Source: an uncultured Chlamydiaceae bacterium | GTDB taxonomy: Bacteria > Chlamydiota > Chlamydiia > Chlamydiales > Chlamydiaceae | Length of the DNA: 10,903 nt | Assembly: GCA_937884635.1 (NCBI GenBank) | Contig: CALGBW010000030.1 | Location: 1 to 10,903, forward strand | Direction: 5' to 3' | Shown: in pieces, positions 6,904 to 10,903 of the stretch | Position numbering within the stretch: the first letter of the stretch is position 1 | Layout: every line of letters begins with the position of its first letter | Program-made: the position numbers and the translations under genes | The notes under the pieces: model-generated | Seen by the model: the letters and a program-made list of their open reading frames with translations, nothing else | Told to the model about the DNA's origin: nothing | Databases searched by the model: none

Positions 6904-7104
6904 AGGAAGGCAGAACTGCATGAACCTAAGCTGAGACTCTGATCAAACTGTAGAGTGCAGCCTTGGAGTTGAGTGAACTTTCGAATGTCGCCCAACAAGT
7001 CTTTTATCTACTTGGACAGCTCATCCGAGTTTCGTATTTTAGGAATTTTCGAAAGTGGTTCTGGCTTTTTGGACTACGTAATAATTTTAGGAGAATAACA
7101 TTAA
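6904..7104 (+). promoter_or_regulatory. Structured rpsA leader RNA (putative regulatory region)
   Basis: Several nested pairings make this gap far from random. First domain: AAGG (6907-6910) and CTGC (6916-6919) pair with the contiguous GCAGCCTT (6957-6964), and within it ACTCT (6936-6940) pairs with AGAGT (6952-6956). Second domain: ACTTTCGAA (6977-6985) pairs exactly with TTCGAAAGT (7048-7056). It encloses TGTC (6986-6989) with GACA (7015-7018) and, stacked on it, CAAGT (6996-7000) with ACTTG (7010-7014). The strand 7050-7054 can alternatively pair with TTTCG at 7030-7034. GGC followed by five T lies at 7063-7070. Ribosomal protein S1 is known in other bacteria to control its own mRNA through leader hairpins; such a role here is inferred. 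A separate small RNA is the alternative. No tRNA, RNase P RNA or tmRNA signature was recognised. Confidence 0.5.
7055..7081 (+). CDS. Possible 8-codon leader peptide before rpsA
   Basis: GTG at 7055 opens an 8-codon frame (read M/V-V-L-A-F-W-T-T) closed by TAA at 7079-7081, 23 bases before the rpsA ATG. TTTTAGGA at 7037-7044 stands 10 bases before the GTG and repeats, base for base, the TTTTAGGA (7085-7092) that carries the rpsA ribosome site. The frame overlaps the 3' strand of the second leader stem, so its translation would affect the fold. It is very short and has a GTG start, so chance is a serious alternative. Confidence 0.2.
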   Translation: MVLAFWTT

Positions 7105-8868
7105 ATGCCAAAACAAGCACTTAAACCAGTTGAATACACTTGGGGGTCTAAGAAGAACCTTGATAATATCGACTGTCGACCAGAAGATATTCAAGAATTC
7201 AAAGATCTTCTTTACGCGACTCATGGAATTACTTCCAGTGATGAAGAACCAGTTAATGAAATACAACCCGGTGCAATCCTAAAAGGTACAGTAGTCGATA
7301 TCAATAAAGACTTTGTTGTCGTAGACGTAGGGTTAAAATCCGAGGGCGTCATACCTATGTCCGAATTCATCGACTCTTCCGAAGGTCTAGTCGTGGGTGC
7401 TGAAGTAGAAGTATACTTAGACCAAACTGAAGACGAAGAAGGCAAAGTCGTACTTTCCAGAGAGAAAGCTACACGTCAGCGTCAGTGGGAATATATTCTT
7501 GCAAATTGCGAAGAAGGTTCTATTGTCAAAGGCCAAATTACAAGAAAAGTTAAGGGTGGTCTTATTGTTGACATCGGCATGGAAGCCTTCCTTCCCGGCT
7601 CTCAAATTGACAACAAGAAAATTAAAAACTTGGACGATTATGTCGGCAAAGTTTGCGAATTCAAGATTCTCAAAATCAATGTAGATAGACGCAATGTTGT
7701 TGTTTCTAGAAGAGAATTATTAGAGGCCGAAAGAATTTCTAAGAAAGCCGAGCTGATCGAACAAATCACTATCGGAGAGCGCCGCAAAGGTATTGTCAAG
7801 AATATCACTGATTTCGGTGTATTCTTAGACCTAGATGGCATCGATGGTTTACTCCACATCACAGATATGACTTGGAAACGCATCCGTCACCCATCGGAAA
7901 TGGTAGAATTAAACCAAGAGTTAGAAGTCATCATTCTGAGCGTAGATAAAGAAAAAGGCCGTGTAGCTTTAGGCTTGAAACAAAAAGAACACAACCCTTG
8001 GGAAGATATTGAGAAAAAATACCCTCCAGGAAAACGTGTTAAAGGTAAGATTGTTAAACTACTTCCTTATGGAGCTTTCATCGAAATTGAAGAAGGCATC
8101 GAAGGTTTAATCCACGTTTCTGAAATGTCTTGGGTTAAAAATATCGTTGATCCTAGCGAAGTTGTTAACAAAGGTGATGAAGTTGAAGCTGTTGTCTTGT
8201 CTATTCAAAAAGATGAAGGCAAAATCTCTTTGGGTCTAAAACAAACAGAACACAATCCTTGGGACAATATCGAAGAAAAATATCCTATTGGATTACACGT
8301 TAAAGCAGAAATTAAGAACCTGACAAACTATGGTGCCTTTGTTGAACTAGAGCCAGGCATTGAGGGATTGATTCATATCTCCGATATGAGTTGGATTAAA
8401 AAAGTCTCTCACCCCTCAGAGCTGTTCAAGAAAGGAAGCTCCGTTGAAGCTGTTATCCTTTCTGTTGATAAAGAAAGTAAAAAAATCACTTTAGGTGTAA
8501 AACAACTAACAGCTAATCCTTGGGACGAAATTGAAGCTATGTTCCCTGCTGGAAGCGTAATTTCCGGAGTTGTTACTAAAATTACAGCTTTTGGTGCCTT
8601 TGTCGAGTTACAAAACGGTATTGAAGGACTCATTCATGTCTCTGAATTATCTGACAAACCTTTTGCTAAGATCGAAGACGTTATTTCCATCGGAGATACA
8701 GTTTCTGCGAAAGTGATCAAGTTAGATCCTGATCACAAAAAAGTTTCTCTTTCGGTAAAAGAGTATTTGTCTGAAGAAAGCAAAGCGCAAGGTAAACCTT
8801 CAGGTTCTCATCATTTGAATCTTGATGGTTTCGTTGGTCGCGATGAAGATGACAACGAAGAAAAATAA
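7105..8868 (+). CDS. rpsA: 30S ribosomal protein S1
   Basis: Binds the 30S subunit and recruits and unfolds mRNA for initiation. The 587 residues hold six S1 (OB-fold) repeats at about 53-120, 137-203, 223-292, 308-379, 395-466 and 482-552. Repeats 3-6 are closely alike, with the recurring G-[AV]-F-[VIL]-[ED]-L, GLIHxS and SLGxKQ signatures and the linkers HNPW/ANPW. Repeats 1 and 2 diverge, as expected for the ribosome-anchoring part. The protein is about 30 residues longer than E. coli S1 (557), with an N-terminal extension of about 50 residues before the first repeat and an acidic tail (RDEDDNEEK). The start is supported by TTTTAGGAG, 11 bases before ATG. It is preceded by a long structured leader and followed by a terminator-like hairpin, so it is probably mainly a single-gene transcript. 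Confidence 0.97.
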   Translation: MPKQALKPVEYTWGSKKNLDNIDCRPEDIQEFKDLLYATHGITSSDEEPVNEIQPGAILKGTVVDINKDFVVVDVGLKSEGVIPMSEFIDSSEGLVVGAEVEVYLDQTEDEEGKVVLSREKATRQRQWEYILANCEEGSIVKGQITRKVKGGLIVDIGMEAFLPGSQIDNKKIKNLDDYVGKVCEFKILKINVDRRNVVVSRRELLEAERISKKAELIEQITIGERRKGIVKNITDFGVFLDLDGIDGLLHITDMTWKRIRHPSEMVELNQELEVIILSVDKEKGRVALGLKQKEHNPWEDIEKKYPPGKRVKGKIVKLLPYGAFIEIEEGIEGLIHVSEMSWVKNIVDPSEVVNKGDEVEAVVLSIQKDEGKISLGLKQTEHNPWDNIEEKYPIGLHVKAEIKNLTNYGAFVELEPGIEGLIHISDMSWIKKVSHPSELFKKGSSVEAVILSVDKESKKITLGVKQLTANPWDEIEAMFPAGSVISGVVTKITAFGAFVELQNGIEGLIHVSELSDKPFAKIEDVISIGDTVSAKVIKLDPDHKKVSLSVKEYLSEESKAQGKPSGSHHLNLDGFVGRDEDDNEEK

Positions 8869-8891
8869 ATAGTTAACTAGCGCTTTAGGAG

Positions 8892-8930
8892 AGTGGGCTT
8901 TTGTTTCTTGACATAAGCCCCACTTTGTTT
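8892..8930 (+). terminator. Probable intrinsic terminator after rpsA
   Basis: AGTGGGCTT (8892-8900) pairs with AAGCCCCACT (8915-8924) with one bulged C on the 3' arm, over a 14-base loop, and is followed by TTTGTTT. A second T-rich run lies at 8936-8947. It starts 24 bases after the rpsA stop. The bulge and the interrupted T run suggest partial rather than complete termination, which would let some transcription continue into nusA. Confidence 0.65.
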
Positions 8931-8970
8931 AGCACTTTTTCGTTTTTCCTTATTTTTAAGAGGAGTTTTA

Positions 8971-10275
8971 ATGAATAAAGATCTTGTAGCTATATTTGAC
9001 TACATGGAGAAAGAAAAGGGAATTCAACGCTCTACCATCATAGGGGCTATTGAATCTGCATTAAAAATCGCAGCGAAAAAAACTCTCAGAGACGATGCTA
9101 ACGTTTCCGTAACTATTCATCCACGGACTGGAGATATAGAGGTTTTTTGTGAAAAGGAAATTGTTGAAGAATGCACGAATCCCAGCAAAGAGATCCCTCT
9201 AGATAAGGCACGCGAATATGATCCAGATTGCCAAGTTGGACAATATATGGATGTCCCTTTTGTTTCGGATCAATTTGGTAGAATTGCAGCGCACGCAGCA
9301 AGACAAATTATAGGACAAAAATTACGCCATGCCGAAAGAGATGTTATTTATGAAGAATATAGACATCGAGTAAATGAGATCATTTCAGGTGTAGTTAAGC
9401 GCTTTGCTAAAGGTGCTAATTTAGTCATAGATTTAGGTAAAGTAGAAGGCTTATTACCTGCTCGTTTCTATCCTAAAACAGAAAAACATAAGGTCGGAGA
9501 TAAAATTTATGCTCTACTTTATGAAGTTCAGGAAACAGAAAATGGTGGAGCAGAAGTTATATTAAGTCGTAGCGATCCAGAATTTGTAAAACAACTTTTC
9601 TTACAAGAAGTTCCCGAATTAGAAGATGATACTGTGAGAATTGTAAAGATCGCTCGTGAAGCCGGTTACAGAACCAAAATAGCCGTTACTTCCTCAGACC
9701 CTAAGACAGATCCTGTAGGAGCTTTTGTGGGTATGAGAGGAGCACGAATCAAGAATATCATCCGTGAATTAAACGATGAAAAAATTGACATTGTAAATTA
9801 TTCTTCTGTCCCTACAGAATTGCTACAAAATTTACTCTATCCCATAGAAATTCAGAAAATTGCCATTTTAGAAGACGATAAGGTCATTGCTATCGTCGTT
9901 CAGGATTCTGACTATGCCACAGTAATTGGCAAACGCGGTATTAACGCTCGCTTGATTAGTCAAATTCTAGACTACGAGCTAGAAGTACAAAGAATGAGCG
10001 AATACAACAAGGTATTGGAAATTCAACGTTTGCAGCTGGCTGAATTTGATAATCCTTTATTGGATCAGCCTTTAGAAATGGAAGGCATTAGTAAACTCGT
10101 AATCCAGAACCTTGTGCATGCAGGATATGATACAATTAGAAAGGTGCTGATAGCCGGAGCTCATGATCTAGCTTCTGTTCCTGGAATTAGCTTGGAACTC
10201 GCTTATAAGATCCTCGAACAAGTCAGCAAATATGGAGAAGGCAAAATTGACGAAAAACCTAAAATTGAAGATTAA
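8971..10275 (+). CDS. nusA: Transcription termination/antitermination factor NusA
   Basis: Binds RNA polymerase and nascent RNA, modulating pausing, termination and rRNA antitermination. The 434 residues comprise the N-terminal polymerase-binding domain (about 1-130), an S1 domain (about 134-200, with AKGANLVIDLGKVEGLLP), KH1 (about 228-285, loop VGMRGARI at 253-260) and KH2 (about 300-345, loop IGKRGINARLI at 319-329). A C-terminal helix-hairpin-helix segment follows (about 372-420, ASVPGISLELAYKIL). E. coli NusA (495 aa) has two acidic repeats at the C-terminus; only one such unit is seen here, as in many bacteria outside the gamma-proteobacteria. AAGAGGAG, 5 bases before ATG, fixes the start. 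It lies 102 bases after rpsA, across a terminator-like hairpin, and its end overlaps infB by 44 bases. Confidence 0.97.
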   Translation: MNKDLVAIFDYMEKEKGIQRSTIIGAIESALKIAAKKTLRDDANVSVTIHPRTGDIEVFCEKEIVEECTNPSKEIPLDKAREYDPDCQVGQYMDVPFVSDQFGRIAAHAARQIIGQKLRHAERDVIYEEYRHRVNEIISGVVKRFAKGANLVIDLGKVEGLLPARFYPKTEKHKVGDKIYALLYEVQETENGGAEVILSRSDPEFVKQLFLQEVPELEDDTVRIVKIAREAGYRTKIAVTSSDPKTDPVGAFVGMRGARIKNIIRELNDEKIDIVNYSSVPTELLQNLLYPIEIQKIAILEDDKVIAIVVQDSDYATVIGKRGINARLISQILDYELEVQRMSEYNKVLEIQRLQLAEFDNPLLDQPLEMEGISKLVIQNLVHAGYDTIRKVLIAGAHDLASVPGISLELAYKILEQVSKYGEGKIDEKPKIED

Positions 10276-10903
10276 GAATGCTCAATTAACGAAAGCTGCT
10301 GGACTAGACAAGTTAAAGCAAAAGCTCGCACAAGCAGGATCTTCGGATGTAAAAAATTCTACAGAAAAGCCAGCAAAAAAGAGCTCCGCTGCCCCCTCTG
10401 CTTCCTCATCTGCAGGCGCAGCAACGCCCGTGGAAGAAACAGCATCTCGTAGAATTCGAGCAAAAAATCATTCTTCCTTTGCTTTAGAGGAAGCGACTCC
10501 GTTGTCCTCGCCAGTAACAAAGTCTATTGAAGAAGAGGTAAAAGAAACGCCTCCTTCTACAGAGATAGAAGAGACTGCTGCATTGGTTACTGAAGTGGTA
10601 GAAGCTCCTGTCAGTGAACCGGAAATCAAACCGGAAGAACTCACAACAGAAGCTGTTGTTGCAGAAGAGAAGCAGCCGGAAGTAGTACCAGTAGAAGAGA
10701 TAGAAAAACCAGAACCTGTGGTAACGCCACCTCCTGTTCAAAAACCAGCTGCTCCTGCAGCTCCTAAGAGCGTGGTTTCAATTAAATCTAAATTTGGTCC
10801 TACAGGTAAACACATTAATCATCTGTTGGCTAAAACGTTGAAGGCACCTGCCAAAGAAGCGCGTCCTTCTTCTCCTGCTGCGACAGAAGAGAAAAGTACT
10901 CCT
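10232..10903 (+). CDS. infB: Translation initiation factor IF-2, N-terminal part (runs off window)
   Basis: IF-2 is the GTPase that brings initiator fMet-tRNA to the 30S subunit and promotes subunit joining. Only the first 224 codons are present, open to the right edge. They begin MEKAKLTKNLKLKIKNAQL, which I recognise as the chlamydial IF-2 start; the KLTKAAGLDKLKQKLAQAG segment resembles an IF2-N-type helical module. The rest (about 45-190) is a low-complexity Ala/Pro/Glu/Lys/Val linker, typical of the variable IF-2 N-terminus, before a more basic stretch with KFGPTGKHINHLLAKTLK (about 189-206). The GTPase domain lies beyond the window. The chosen ATG lies inside nusA, giving a 44-base overlap in another frame; there is no later in-frame ATG in the visible part. 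No strong ribosome site precedes it, so coupling to nusA translation is likely. nusA-infB adjacency is widely conserved. Confidence 0.93.
   Translation, partial: MEKAKLTKNLKLKIKNAQLTKAAGLDKLKQKLAQAGSSDVKNSTEKPAKKSSAAPSASSSAGAATPVEETASRRIRAKNHSSFALEEATPLSSPVTKSIEEEVKETPPSTEIEETAALVTEVVEAPVSEPEIKPEELTTEAVVAEEKQPEVVPVEEIEKPEPVVTPPPVQKPAAPAAPKSVVSIKSKFGPTGKHINHLLAKTLKAPAKEARPSSPAATEEKSTP

Noticed and set aside
6900..6965. Possible 4.5S (SRP) RNA, from a GGAAGG-CAG string
   Set aside because: The conserved SRP loop context is not matched and the pairing around it differs from domain IV. Treated as part of the rpsA leader.
8908..8913. Perfect -35 hexamer TTGACA before nusA
   Set aside because: It lies in the loop of the rpsA terminator hairpin, and no -10-like hexamer follows at 16-19 bases. 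A promoter is not supported.
10484..10741. 85-codon minus-strand frame rich in Phe, Arg and Tyr
   Set aside because: It is the complement of the Glu/Val/Pro-rich IF-2 linker; the odd composition is explained by that repeat-like coding.

Overview
This window is core chromosome from an obligate intracellular bacterium of the genus Chlamydia. The base composition is AT-rich. The long YidC (788 aa), the wording of the DnaA, S1, NusA and IF2 proteins, and the block of a small membrane protein, acpS, trxB, rpsA, nusA and infB all fit that genus. From memory, in C. trachomatis the dnaA/yidC/lgt group and the acpS/trxB/rpsA/nusA/infB group lie far apart. Here they are joined, as I recall for the former Chlamydophila species (C. 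pneumoniae, C. psittaci and relatives). The genus call is confident; the species group is an inference.

Layout. On the minus strand, reading right to left, are lgt (4736-3870), yidC (3791-1425) and a dnaA paralogue (1350 to beyond position 1). They form an apparent unit for envelope lipoprotein and membrane-protein biogenesis plus a replication initiator. An 88-base divergent gap follows, then a plus-strand pair: a small hydrophobic protein (4825-5274), probably the counterpart of C. trachomatis CT101, tightly followed by acpS (5280-5648). Convergent to these, and overlapping acpS by 9 bases, is trxB (6581-5640, minus). A 523-base gap (6582-7104) holds a plausible trxB promoter, two inverted repeats and a highly structured rpsA leader. 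The plus-strand translation and transcription block is rpsA (7105-8868), a probable terminator, nusA (8971-10275) and the start of infB. infB overlaps nusA by 44 bases and runs off the right edge.

How the genes work together. Lgt lipidates prolipoproteins and YidC inserts membrane proteins. AcpS activates acyl carrier protein for fatty-acid synthesis, and TrxB keeps thioredoxin reduced. S1, NusA and IF2 form the conserved expression group linking transcription elongation with translation initiation.

No mobile element, CRISPR array, rRNA or tRNA was seen. There is no clearly new multi-gene system. The parts most worth following up are the structured rpsA leader with a possible 8-codon leader peptide, the small membrane protein as an inclusion-membrane candidate, and the unusual features of YidC.
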